NCBI RefSeq assembly: GCF_007644105.1
Contig: NZ_VFAC01000035.1
Coordinates: 1 to 42,289, forward strand
Length of the DNA: 42,289 bases
Direction: 5' to 3'
Source of the DNA: Elioraea rosea
GTDB lineage: Bacteria; Pseudomonadota; Alphaproteobacteria; Acetobacterales; Acetobacteraceae
Part shown: piece by piece, positions 34,247 to 41,625 of the stretch
How the letters are laid out: each line of letters begins with the position of its first letter
Position numbering within the stretch: position 1 is the stretch's first letter
Notes under the pieces: model-generated
The model's input: the letters and a program-made list of their open reading frames with translations, nothing else
What the model was told of the DNA's origin: nothing
Database searches by the model: none
Translations under genes and position numbers: made by a program

Positions 34247-35281
34247 TCAGTTCCGCGGTGCGGACTTCGCGTCGAACCGGCGCGACCATTCGGCGAGGAT
34301 GCGGTCACGGTTGGTCGCGACCTCGCCGAAATCGACCTTTGCCAGACGCTCTGCGAACGCAGCCGGATAGCCCTGCACCGAAGGCGTCACGCCGGGGTGG
34401 CCGAGCAGCGCGTAGTAGCGGCCGTAGAGCGCCATGGCCGCCTCGCTCGCGGCGTAGTCCATCAAGCGCCTGCCGGCGGCCTCGTTTCGCGTTCCGCGCA
34501 CGATCGCCGCACCCTCGAGGTCGAAGCCGACGCCATCGCTCGGCACGATGATCTCGATCGGCGCGCCCTGGTTCTTCAGCGTCACCGCCCGCATGTCGAA
34601 GGACAGGCCGATGGCGTACTCGCCGCGCGCGGCGTTGTTGCAGGGCGCGCTGCCGCTGTGCGTGTAGACGGCCACGTTCTCGTGCAGCTTCGTCATGAAG
34701 GCCCAGGCCTGCTCCTCGCCCATCGTTCCGAGCCAGCCCGCGATCGTCAGAAGCCCCGTTCCGGACGAGGCCGGGTTCGGCATCGCGATCAGCCCGCGAT
34801 AGGCGGGGTCGAGCAGGTCGGCCCAGGTCGACGGCGTCGGCAGGTTGCGCTGGCGCGCGACGGCCGTGTTGAAGCAGACGGCGGAGACGAACGCGTCCAT
34901 CCCGATCCAGGTCGTCGGCGAGGCGGAGGAGCGGAACTGCGGCCGCAGGGCCTCGGCGCCCGAGGGCGTGTAGGGCAGCAGCATGTTCTCCTGCTCCAGC
35001 CGCTGCAGGCTGAACACGGACAGACCCCAGATCACGTCGGCGCGCGGGTTCTCCTTCTCGGCAAGCAGCCGCGTCGTCACGATGCCCGTGCTGTCGCGCA
35101 CCCAGACGATCTCGATCCCAGGCAGCGCCGCCTCTGCCGCGCGCTTGAACTCGGGAAGCTGCTCGTTCTCGAGTGCCGTGTAGACCGTCAGCCGCGTGCG
35201 CTGCTGCGCGTCGGCGACGGCGATCGGCAGGGTGGCAAGAAGCGGCGCTGCGAGCGCGGCAAGGAGCGGGCGGCGAAGCAT
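34247..35281 (-). CDS. phnS2: Periplasmic binding protein, probable 2-aminoethylphosphonate
   Basis: 344 residues from the ATG at 35281 (GGGGGA upstream); an earlier in-frame ATG lacks a signal-like start. Residues 1-25 are a Sec signal (LLAALAAPLLATLPIAVADAQ). The mature protein opens TRLTVYTALENEQLPEFKRA, typical of the iron/phosphonate class of extracellular binding proteins. MPNPASSGTGLLTIAGWLG and the SGSAPCNN loop form the expected ligand cleft. It matches the AEP-type proteins by position: directly after phnX, with 118 bp between. Confidence 0.86.
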   Translation of the reverse strand: MLRRPLLAALAAPLLATLPIAVADAQQRTRLTVYTALENEQLPEFKRAAEAALPGIEIVWVRDSTGIVTTRLLAEKENPRADVIWGLSVFSLQRLEQENMLLPYTPSGAEALRPQFRSSASPTTWIGMDAFVSAVCFNTAVARQRNLPTPSTWADLLDPAYRGLIAMPNPASSGTGLLTIAGWLGTMGEEQAWAFMTKLHENVAVYTHSGSAPCNNAARGEYAIGLSFDMRAVTLKNQGAPIEIIVPSDGVGFDLEGAAIVRGTRNEAAGRRLMDYAASEAAMALYGRYYALLGHPGVTPSVQGYPAAFAERLAKVDFGEVATNRDRILAEWSRRFDAKSAPRN

Positions 35282-35355
35282 GCGGTGTTCCCCCGGAGAC
35301 GGAATGATGGCGTGGCGCGGCGGTGCCACCGGCCAGCATCAGTTTCCTCCGGGAG

Positions 35356-35380
35356 CCGTGTCAGGCGCGTGACGACACGG
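35356..35380. repeat. Inverted repeat in the phnX-phnS2 gap
   Basis: CCGTGTC and GACACGG form a perfect 7-bp dyad separated by 11 nt. It lies 75 bp upstream of the binding-protein start, with no U-run beside it. It could be an operator or an mRNA processing hairpin that uncouples transporter from enzyme expression. Confidence 0.4.
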
Positions 35381-35399
35381 TTTCAGTTCCATTACGTCG

Positions 35400-36221
35400 T
35401 CACGGCGCCTCGCCCCGCTCGGCGCGGGCCGAAAGCGTGGCGACTGCGTCGGGCAGGGTGGCGATGCTGTCGATGACAAGGTGCGCGCCTGCCGCGCGCA
35501 GCGGCGCGGCGGCACGCTCGCGCAGCGCGTCGCGTTCGGAGGCCGGGAGCGCCGCCAGCTCCTCGGCTGACAGCCCGGCTCCGTTGCCTGAGAGAGACAC
35601 GCCCACCGTCCAGCACCCCGCGGCGATGCCTTCCGCGATCCCGGGCTCGGTATCGTCGACCTTCACCACCGCGGCGGCCGGCCACACGCCGAGATCGGCG
35701 AAGCACCGATACATCATCAGCGGCGTGGGCCGCCCCGCCGCGAGGTCGCCAGCGCACACGATGTTGTCGGGCGCGTAGCCGGCCGCCGCGGCGATCGGCG
35801 CGAGCACATCCATGATCGGGCGGGTGTATCCCGTGGTCGAGCCGATGCGCAGCCCCCTGGCACGCAGCGCGGCAATCGCCTCGACGGCGCCGGGGATCAT
35901 GTCGGCATGGTCGCGCACAGAGGCCGTGTTCATCGGCTCGAACACGGCGAAGATCTCGTCGGCATCGTTCTTGTCGAAGTCGCGGCCGTGCCGTGCGCGC
36001 CAGGCCTCCGCCACGCGCGGCGTCGTGCCGACGGCCCAGATGTGGTCCCATTTCGGCAGGCCCATCGGGGCGCGCGCGGCCACGATGTCGATCGTGACGC
36101 CGAACGCGCCGAAGGCACGCACGAAGGCGCCCATCGGCGCGCGCGAGCCGTGATCGACCACCGTGCCGGCCCAGTCGAGCACCACGGCTTTGATCGGGCC
36201 GGCATAGAGCGGGGCTGGCAT
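35400..36221 (-). CDS. phnX: Phosphonoacetaldehyde hydrolase (phosphonatase)
   Basis: 273 residues of the HAD superfamily. The nucleophile motif is LDWAGTVVD (D16). RAPMGLPKWDHIW contains K57, the lysine that forms the Schiff base with the substrate aldehyde and distinguishes PhnX from other HAD enzymes. GSTTGYTR is motif II, and VKVDDTEPGIAEG is motif IV. The enzyme splits phosphonoacetaldehyde into acetaldehyde and phosphate in the cytoplasm. It lies 5 bp after the flavoenzyme and 118 bp before the transporter genes. Key residues are all present. Confidence 0.93.
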   Translation of the reverse strand: MPAPLYAGPIKAVVLDWAGTVVDHGSRAPMGAFVRAFGAFGVTIDIVAARAPMGLPKWDHIWAVGTTPRVAEAWRARHGRDFDKNDADEIFAVFEPMNTASVRDHADMIPGAVEAIAALRARGLRIGSTTGYTRPIMDVLAPIAAAAGYAPDNIVCAGDLAAGRPTPLMMYRCFADLGVWPAAAVVKVDDTEPGIAEGIAAGCWTVGVSLSGNGAGLSAEELAALPASERDALRERAAAPLRAAGAHLVIDSIATLPDAVATLSARAERGEAP

Positions 36222-36226
36222 CGGTG

Positions 36227-37363
36227 CTACTCCGTGGCGGTCCGGACGGCGAGGCCGGCGAGGGTTTCCTCGGCGATCGCGAAGGCGGTGCTCATGCCCG
36301 TACCGGAGGTGACCATCACGACGCGAACCTCCGGCATCGGTGCGGCGATGAAGGCCGGCACGTCGGCCGACGGGTACTCGCCGATCCAGCGCTCGATGGG
36401 GTGCATCTCCCGCGGGAGGCGGAGAACCGCCTGCGCTTCCGCGAGGATGCGCGCATCGACTGCCTCAGGCATGAACGGGTCGGGCGTGTCGCCGTAATGG
36501 TGGCTGTCGCCGACGACGAGCGAACCGTCAGCCGACTGCACGACGATGAGGTGGATGCCGTCCTCGAGCTGCGCACGCTGCTCCGCCTCGAGGCGCGCGC
36601 GAAGGGCGGGAAGCGACGGCGCATCGGCGTAGCCGAGATAGCGCACCAGGCCGAGATCGCTCATCACCGTGGCCGGCAGCCGCCAGCCCGGATCCGGCAG
36701 GCGAAGCATGTGCAGCTTGCAGCGAACCGGCCGGAAGGCGGCGATCGTCTCGGGAAACAGCGACAGGAAATCGTTGCAGGGTGCAACCACCACGCGGCAA
36801 GCGCGGAGCCTTCCCGCGCTCGTCTCCACCGCGGGCGGGTCGACCGCGCGCACATGCGTCCGCCACAGGAACCGCACGCCATGCTCGGCCTCCAGCCAGG
36901 ATGCGAGCTTCGGCAGCGCCTCCCGCGGCTCGACGCGGAGCTCATGCGGCGAGTGGAGCCCGCCCGCGAGACCGTCGGCGAACACGCCGAAGCTCCCCAG
37001 CTCAGTGGGCGTGAGAAGGCGGCAACCCGCCCCCATCGGTCCGGCGGCGAACTCTTCCGCAACCGCCATGGCCTCGGCTCGACGGCAGGCGAGGATGAGC
37101 CCGCGATGCAGCACGGCAATTCCCGCGCGCGGTGCGACCTCGGCCCAGATGTCGCGCGCGCGCCGCGCGCGCCGCCAGGTATCCCCCGCCCCTTGGCCCG
37201 TGACCGTGACGAACCCGAAATTGCGTACCGACGCGCCATTGGCCCGCGCCTCGCGCTCGAGCACCGCCACGCGCAGTCCCGCCCGCGCGGCGGCAAGCGC
37301 GTGGGCAAGCCCCACGATGCCGGCACCGACGATGGCGAGATCGACTTCCCCGAGGTCGGACAT
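36227..37363 (-). CDS. FAD-dependent amine oxidase-type enzyme linked to phosphonate catabolism
   Basis: 378 residues. DLAIVGAGIVGLAHALAAAR is the FAD-binding GxGxxG fold at the N-terminus. VRNFGFVTVTGQ is characteristic of the TIGR03364 group (HpnW-like, DAO family), which commonly neighbours phosphonatase. SGTGMSTAFAIAEETLAGL closes the FAD site. I infer that it oxidises AEP or an N-substituted AEP to phosphonoacetaldehyde, feeding PhnX; some members of this group have been described as aminophosphonate oxidases. Substrate is unproven. First gene of the operon, 71 bp after the fumarylacetoacetase-family gene. Confidence 0.85.
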   Translation of the reverse strand: MSDLGEVDLAIVGAGIVGLAHALAAARAGLRVAVLEREARANGASVRNFGFVTVTGQGAGDTWRRARRARDIWAEVAPRAGIAVLHRGLILACRRAEAMAVAEEFAAGPMGAGCRLLTPTELGSFGVFADGLAGGLHSPHELRVEPREALPKLASWLEAEHGVRFLWRTHVRAVDPPAVETSAGRLRACRVVVAPCNDFLSLFPETIAAFRPVRCKLHMLRLPDPGWRLPATVMSDLGLVRYLGYADAPSLPALRARLEAEQRAQLEDGIHLIVVQSADGSLVVGDSHHYGDTPDPFMPEAVDARILAEAQAVLRLPREMHPIERWIGEYPSADVPAFIAAPMPEVRVVMVTSGTGMSTAFAIAEETLAGLAVRTATE

Positions 37364-37434
37364 GCAGCGAGGCTAGCGCGGGCCCGCGTGCCGCAGAACA
37401 GGCCGCGTCGTGACAGTTCCGTTGCGAGGCGCAG

Positions 37435-38310
37435 TCAAGCGGCGCCGACCGGGTTCTCGAGCGTGCCGATGCCGCCGACGGTGACGCGCACGACATCGCC
37501 CGGCTTCAGGTAGCGCGGCGGGTCGAAACCGATGCCCACGCCGGCCGGCGTTCCGGTCGCGATCACGTCTCCCGGCATCAGGGTGATGCCGGCGGAAAGC
37601 GTGGCGATCAGCGTCGGCACGTCGAAGATCAGCAGCTTCGTGTTGCTCGCCTGCCGCGGCTCTCCGTTCACCTCGCAGGTGATCGCGGTGTCGGCGAGGT
37701 CGAGCGAGTCGGCCGTCACCGCAAAGGGGCCCATCGGGCAGAACGTGTCCTGGCTCTTGCCGATCAGCCACTGGCTGTGGCGGCCCTGCAGGTCGCGCGC
37801 TGTGACGTCGTTGACGATCGTGTAGCCCCAGACGTGATCGAGCGCGCGGTCCCGGCTGATCCCCCTGCCGCCGCGGCCGATGATCACGGCAAGTTCCGCC
37901 TCGTAGTCCACAGCCATGGAGACGGAGGCGTTGATCCGGATGGTCTCGCCCGGGCCGATTACGCTCTCCGGCACCTTCGAGAAGATGATCGGCGCCTTCG
38001 GAACCGCGCCCGCGGCGGCGGAGCTGTCGAAGCCCGACCGCGCGAACTCCTCTGCATGCTCGTGGTAGTTCTTGCCGACGCAGAAGATGTTGCGCGCGGG
38101 CCGGGGCACGGGCGCGAGAAGCGCGAGCGAGGCAAGCGGTACGGCATCGCGCTCGGCTGGCGCGGCCTGCCCTTCCGCGGCACGGCGCGCAAGGGCCGCG
38201 ACACCGAGGGCGGCTTCGCCGGGGTCGAGCGCAAGCGGCCAGGCAAGCCCCGCGTCGCGATCGACGCGTGCGACGACGACCGATCCGTCGAGCCTGACCG
38301 TTGCATACAT
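37435..38310 (-). CDS. Fumarylacetoacetate hydrolase-family protein
   Basis: 291 residues from the second of two adjacent ATGs; either is possible. NIFCVGKNYHEHAEEF and the metal-binding region VDYEAELAVIIG, GYTIVNDVTARDLQ and TGTPAGVGIGF are classic FAH family (2-hydroxyhepta-2,4-diene-1,7-dioate isomerase/acylpyruvase branch). The Glu-Asp metal ligands of the EAEL block are present. The reaction is probably a C-C bond hydrolysis or an oxaloacetate-type decarboxylation; the substrate cannot be read. It follows lpxI by 20 bp where lpxB is often found. Confidence 0.9.
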   Translation of the reverse strand: MYATVRLDGSVVVARVDRDAGLAWPLALDPGEAALGVAALARRAAEGQAAPAERDAVPLASLALLAPVPRPARNIFCVGKNYHEHAEEFARSGFDSSAAAGAVPKAPIIFSKVPESVIGPGETIRINASVSMAVDYEAELAVIIGRGGRGISRDRALDHVWGYTIVNDVTARDLQGRHSQWLIGKSQDTFCPMGPFAVTADSLDLADTAITCEVNGEPRQASNTKLLIFDVPTLIATLSAGITLMPGDVIATGTPAGVGIGFDPPRYLKPGDVVRVTVGGIGTLENPVGAA

Positions 38311-38333
38311 CATCGGAACGATCCCCTTCCGGT

Positions 38334-39155
38334 TCAGCCGAAGCGGCGCGCGACGAGGAAGAGGCCGAGCCTGTCGGCCGCCGCGACCGTCGCCTCGCGC
38401 TCGGGCATCAGCGTCAGCCCCGCCTCGAGCGCAATCCCGCCGAGGCCTGCCGCGGCAGCACCCTCCACCGTTCGCGGCCCGATCGTCGGCAGGTCAGCCC
38501 GTGCCTCCTGCCCCGGCTTGGCGAGCTTCACCAGCACGCCTGGCGGGCCGTCGCGCCGAAGCCCCGCGCAGCGGGCGAGCAGCGCATCGGTTCCTTCGAC
38601 CGCCTCGACACCGAGCACGATGCCCTGCTGCACGACGACGGCCTGGCCGACATCGACCGCGCCGAGCGCGCGCGCGACCGCCACGCCGCGCACGATGTCC
38701 GCCTCCGCGCTGCTGTCGGGCACATGCCTGCCGAGCACGCCCTCCGGCGCGGCAAGCTCCTCCATCAGCTCGTGCGCGCCGCGAACGCGGAAACCCTCCT
38801 CCTCGAATACGCGGATCACGGCGGCAAGCAGTCCGTCATCGCCAGCGAAGGCGGCACGGCCGATGCGGCCGAGGATCTTCGCGCCCTCGGCGTCCGGCAT
38901 CAGCGTCAGGAGCGAGGGGCGGCGGACGGGGCCGATCAGGACGAGGTCCTCGACGCCGGCCTCGCGCAGCGAAGCCAGGATCTGCCCGCCCGCGCCGATC
39001 CGGTGGATCGCATGCGGAAAGGGCGCGATGGTTGCCGGTTCGGCATGGCCTTCGAGGCCGAGGATGAACACGCGGCGCCCCGCGGCCTGCGCCGTCGCGG
39101 CAAGGCGCGCGGGCAGCGGCCCGCTTCCGGCAACGATGCCGAGCGTGCCGGGCAT
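38334..39155 (-). CDS. lpxI: UDP-2,3-diacylglucosamine pyrophosphatase LpxI
   Basis: 273 residues. LGIVAGSGPLPARLAATAQ opens the LpxI (DUF1009) family, and the C-terminal half has QAVVVQQGIVLGVEAVEGTD and LVKLAKPGQEARADLPTIG, the conserved catalytic domain. LpxI hydrolyses UDP-2,3-diacylglucosamine to lipid X in alphaproteobacteria, replacing LpxH. Length is normal. It lies 11 bp after lpxA. Confidence 0.95.
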   Translation of the reverse strand: MPGTLGIVAGSGPLPARLAATAQAAGRRVFILGLEGHAEPATIAPFPHAIHRIGAGGQILASLREAGVEDLVLIGPVRRPSLLTLMPDAEGAKILGRIGRAAFAGDDGLLAAVIRVFEEEGFRVRGAHELMEELAAPEGVLGRHVPDSSAEADIVRGVAVARALGAVDVGQAVVVQQGIVLGVEAVEGTDALLARCAGLRRDGPPGVLVKLAKPGQEARADLPTIGPRTVEGAAAAGLGGIALEAGLTLMPEREATVAAADRLGLFLVARRFG

Positions 39156-39166
39156 CGCCTGCTGCC

Positions 39167-40006
39167 TCAGGCAGCGCTCTCGACGGGGTCCTCGGCGCCG
39201 AGGTCGAGATCGTCTGGCGCCACGGCGCGGCAGAGCGGGCGGTGCGATTCCGCCGCCATGAAGCCGAGCACCTCCTCGACGAGCGCGTCGCCGGCGAAAC
39301 GCTGGCGCGCCTCGGCCATGCGTGTCTCGAGCGTTCCGGTCTCGTCACGGAACAGCAGGCGGAAGGCGGCGCGCAGGCGGTGGATCTGCGCCCTGTCGAA
39401 GCCGCGCCGCTTGAGCCCGATCACGTTCAGCCCCGCGAGGCGCGCGCGGTTGCCGAGGACCGAACCGAAGGGGATCACGTCCCCCTCCACGCCGGAGGCG
39501 CCGCCGACCATCGCCGCGCGGCCGATGCGCACCCATTGGTGGATCGCCGCAGCACCACCAATCACGGCCGCCTCGCCGATCACCACATGCCCGCCGAGCA
39601 CGGCGTTGTTGGCAAAGATCACGCGGTCGCCGATCGCGCAGTCATGCGCGATGTGGGTGACGCACATCAGCAGGCAGTCGGCGCCCACGGTGGTCACGCC
39701 TGTGCCCACCGGTGTGCCGCGATGGATCGTCACATGCTCGCGGATCATGGTGCGCGCGCCGACCTCGGTTCGCGTCGGCTCGCCGCGATAGGCGAGGTGC
39801 TGCGGCGGCAGGCCGATCGTCGCGAAGGGATAGACCGTCACCCCCTCGCCAAGCCGCGTATGGCCGTCGATCACGACGTGGCTGATCAGCGTCGTGCCGT
39901 CTCCGAGGGTCACGTCGGGCCCCACCGTGCAGTACGGGCCGATGCGGACGCCGTCGCCGAGGCGCGCAGCGGGGTCGACGATCGCCGAGGGGTGGATCTC
40001 TGGCAT
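39167..40006 (-). CDS. lpxA: UDP-N-acetylglucosamine acyltransferase LpxA
   Basis: 279 residues from the ATG at 40006, two bases after the fabZ stop. Left-handed beta-helix hexapeptides fill the N-terminal two thirds (IHPSAIVDPAARLGDGVRIG, VTLGDGTTLISHVVIDGHTR). LLMCVTHIAHDCAIGD contains the catalytic His region and VILANN-like VIFANNAVLGGHV the next coil. The C-terminal helical domain (LRAAFRLLFRDETGTL) is standard. It adds the first acyl chain to UDP-GlcNAc in lipid A synthesis. Confidence 0.96.
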   Translation of the reverse strand: MPEIHPSAIVDPAARLGDGVRIGPYCTVGPDVTLGDGTTLISHVVIDGHTRLGEGVTVYPFATIGLPPQHLAYRGEPTRTEVGARTMIREHVTIHRGTPVGTGVTTVGADCLLMCVTHIAHDCAIGDRVIFANNAVLGGHVVIGEAAVIGGAAAIHQWVRIGRAAMVGGASGVEGDVIPFGSVLGNRARLAGLNVIGLKRRGFDRAQIHRLRAAFRLLFRDETGTLETRMAEARQRFAGDALVEEVLGFMAAESHRPLCRAVAPDDLDLGAEDPVESAA

Positions 40007-40008
40007 GC

Positions 40009-40500
40009 TCACTTGTCCATGATCATGGCGGCGTAGGTCGCCTCGGCAACGACCACGCCGTCCACTTTCGCTTCGGCCGAGAACTTCCACACATTGCCGC
40101 GGTTGCGCTCCTTGCGCACGTGGATGCGCATCTGGTCTCCCGGCACGACGGGGCGGCGGAATTTCGCGCCCTCGATCATCATGAAGTAGACGACCTTGCC
40201 CGCCGCATCCGGTCCGAGCGTCTCGACGACGAGCACGGCCGCGGTCTGCGCCATGCTCTCGATGATCAGCACGCCCGGCATGACCGGGTGGGACGGAAAA
40301 TGTCCCTGGAAGAAGTTCTCGTTGATCGAGACGTTCTTCACCCCGACCGCAGAGGTGTCGTGCACCACGTCCTCGACACGGTCGATCAGCAGGAAGGGGT
40401 ACCGGTGCGGGATCGCATGCATGATGCGCTGGATGTCGAGCGCCTCGATGCGCCGTCCCGCCTCCGACCGCGCTTCCTCCTTCGTCCCCGTCGCGTCCAT
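40009..40500 (-). CDS. fabZ: 3-hydroxyacyl-ACP dehydratase FabZ
   Basis: 163 residues from the ATG at 40500; the longer open frame is a shadow of lpxD. IMHAIPHRYPFLLIDRVEDV starts the hot-dog fold. FFQGHFPSHPVMPGVLIIES carries the catalytic His and, just beyond, Glu. It dehydrates 3-hydroxyacyl-ACP in fatty acid synthesis and competes with LpxA/LpxD for the same precursor. It is 32 bp after lpxD and 2 bp before lpxA. Confidence 0.97.
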   Translation of the reverse strand: MDATGTKEEARSEAGRRIEALDIQRIMHAIPHRYPFLLIDRVEDVVHDTSAVGVKNVSINENFFQGHFPSHPVMPGVLIIESMAQTAAVLVVETLGPDAAGKVVYFMMIEGAKFRRPVVPGDQMRIHVRKERNRGNVWKFSAEAKVDGVVVAEATYAAMIMDK

Positions 40501-40532
40501 CGTCCGTCGCGCTCCGTCACGTCCTGGCCCGC

Positions 40533-41597
40533 TCAGGGGCCGCCCTTGTCCTTGCCGGACGCCATGCCGCCGCGCCCCCCGGTCTCGGCGAGCCGGTTGA
40601 GCACGGCAATGGCACGCATCGCCTTCCGGGCCGGCTGCGCGGGGCTGCCCATATAGTCCGCCCCCGCCGGCACATCCGCCATCACGCCGCCCTGGGCGCC
40701 GATCCGCGCCCCCGCACCGACGGTGATATGGCCGACGAGCCCGGCCTGGCCGCCCAGCATCACCCCGTCGCCAAGGATGGTCGACCCGGAGATGCCGGCC
40801 TGCGCAACGATGACGCAACGACGCCCGAGCCGCACGTTGTGCCCGATCTGCACCAGATTGTCGATCCGGCAGCCTGCTCCGACGATGGTGTCCTGGCCGC
40901 TGCCCCGGTCGATCGTCGTGTTCGCGCCGATGTCGGCGCCGTCCCCGATCAGCACCCGACCGAGCTGCGGCACGGTCTCGAACCCGGCCGGTCCGGGGGC
41001 GAAACCGAACCCCGCATGGCCGATCCGCGCGCCCGGTCCGATCTCGACACGGTCGCCGAGGATGGCGTGCGAGACGGAGGCGAGCGCGCCGATGACGCAG
41101 CCACGGCCGATCACGACCGCCTCGCCGATCGCCGCGTTCTCGCCGATCACGCTTCCCGCGCCGATCGCCGCCCGGGGGCCGATCACGGCGCCCGCGCGCA
41201 CGGTGACGCCAGGGCCGAGCAGGGCGGAGGGATCCACGACCGCTCGCGGCGAGATGCTTCCCTGGCCAAGCTCGGCCGATGGAAAGAAGAGCGTCAGCAC
41301 GCGCGCCCAGCCGAGATAGGGCTGCTCGCAGGCAAGCACCACCATGCCGGGCGGCACCTTCGCCGCATCCGCCGCGCGGACGAGGCAGACCCCGGCGCGG
41401 CTTGTGGCAAGCGCTGGCGCGTAGCGGGCGTTCTCGAGAAAGCTTACCTCGTCCGGCCCTGCGGCATCGAGCGGCGCCGGACGGCGGATCAGCCTCGTAC
41501 CATCCACCCCCTCGGGCAACGCGGCGCCGGCCGCGCGCGCGACGTCGGCGAGCGGCAGCGGGCCGCGGCCTGCGAAGAAGCGTCGATCGCCGAGCAT
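40533..41597 (-). CDS. lpxD: UDP-3-O-acylglucosamine N-acyltransferase LpxD
   Basis: 354 residues from the ATG at 41597 (GGAG 8 nt upstream); a TTG at 41615 would add 6 residues. The N-terminal uridine-binding domain ends EVSFLENARYAPALATSRA. The beta-helix of hexapeptides follows, with RIGHAGFGFAP, which includes the catalytic His region, and TTIDRGSGQDTIVGAG. It adds the second acyl chain in lipid A synthesis. It lies 28 bp after skp, the standard order. Confidence 0.96.
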   Translation of the reverse strand: MLGDRRFFAGRGPLPLADVARAAGAALPEGVDGTRLIRRPAPLDAAGPDEVSFLENARYAPALATSRAGVCLVRAADAAKVPPGMVVLACEQPYLGWARVLTLFFPSAELGQGSISPRAVVDPSALLGPGVTVRAGAVIGPRAAIGAGSVIGENAAIGEAVVIGRGCVIGALASVSHAILGDRVEIGPGARIGHAGFGFAPGPAGFETVPQLGRVLIGDGADIGANTTIDRGSGQDTIVGAGCRIDNLVQIGHNVRLGRRCVIVAQAGISGSTILGDGVMLGGQAGLVGHITVGAGARIGAQGGVMADVPAGADYMGSPAQPARKAMRAIAVLNRLAETGGRGGMASGKDKGGP

Positions 41598-41625
41598 CCG
41601 GGACGCTCCAGCCAAAGACTCCCGT

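Noticed and set aside
31461-35476. Two long plus-strand open frames opposite the ABC transporter genes
   Set aside because: Shadows of the permease, ATPase and binding protein genes; biased composition and no domain.
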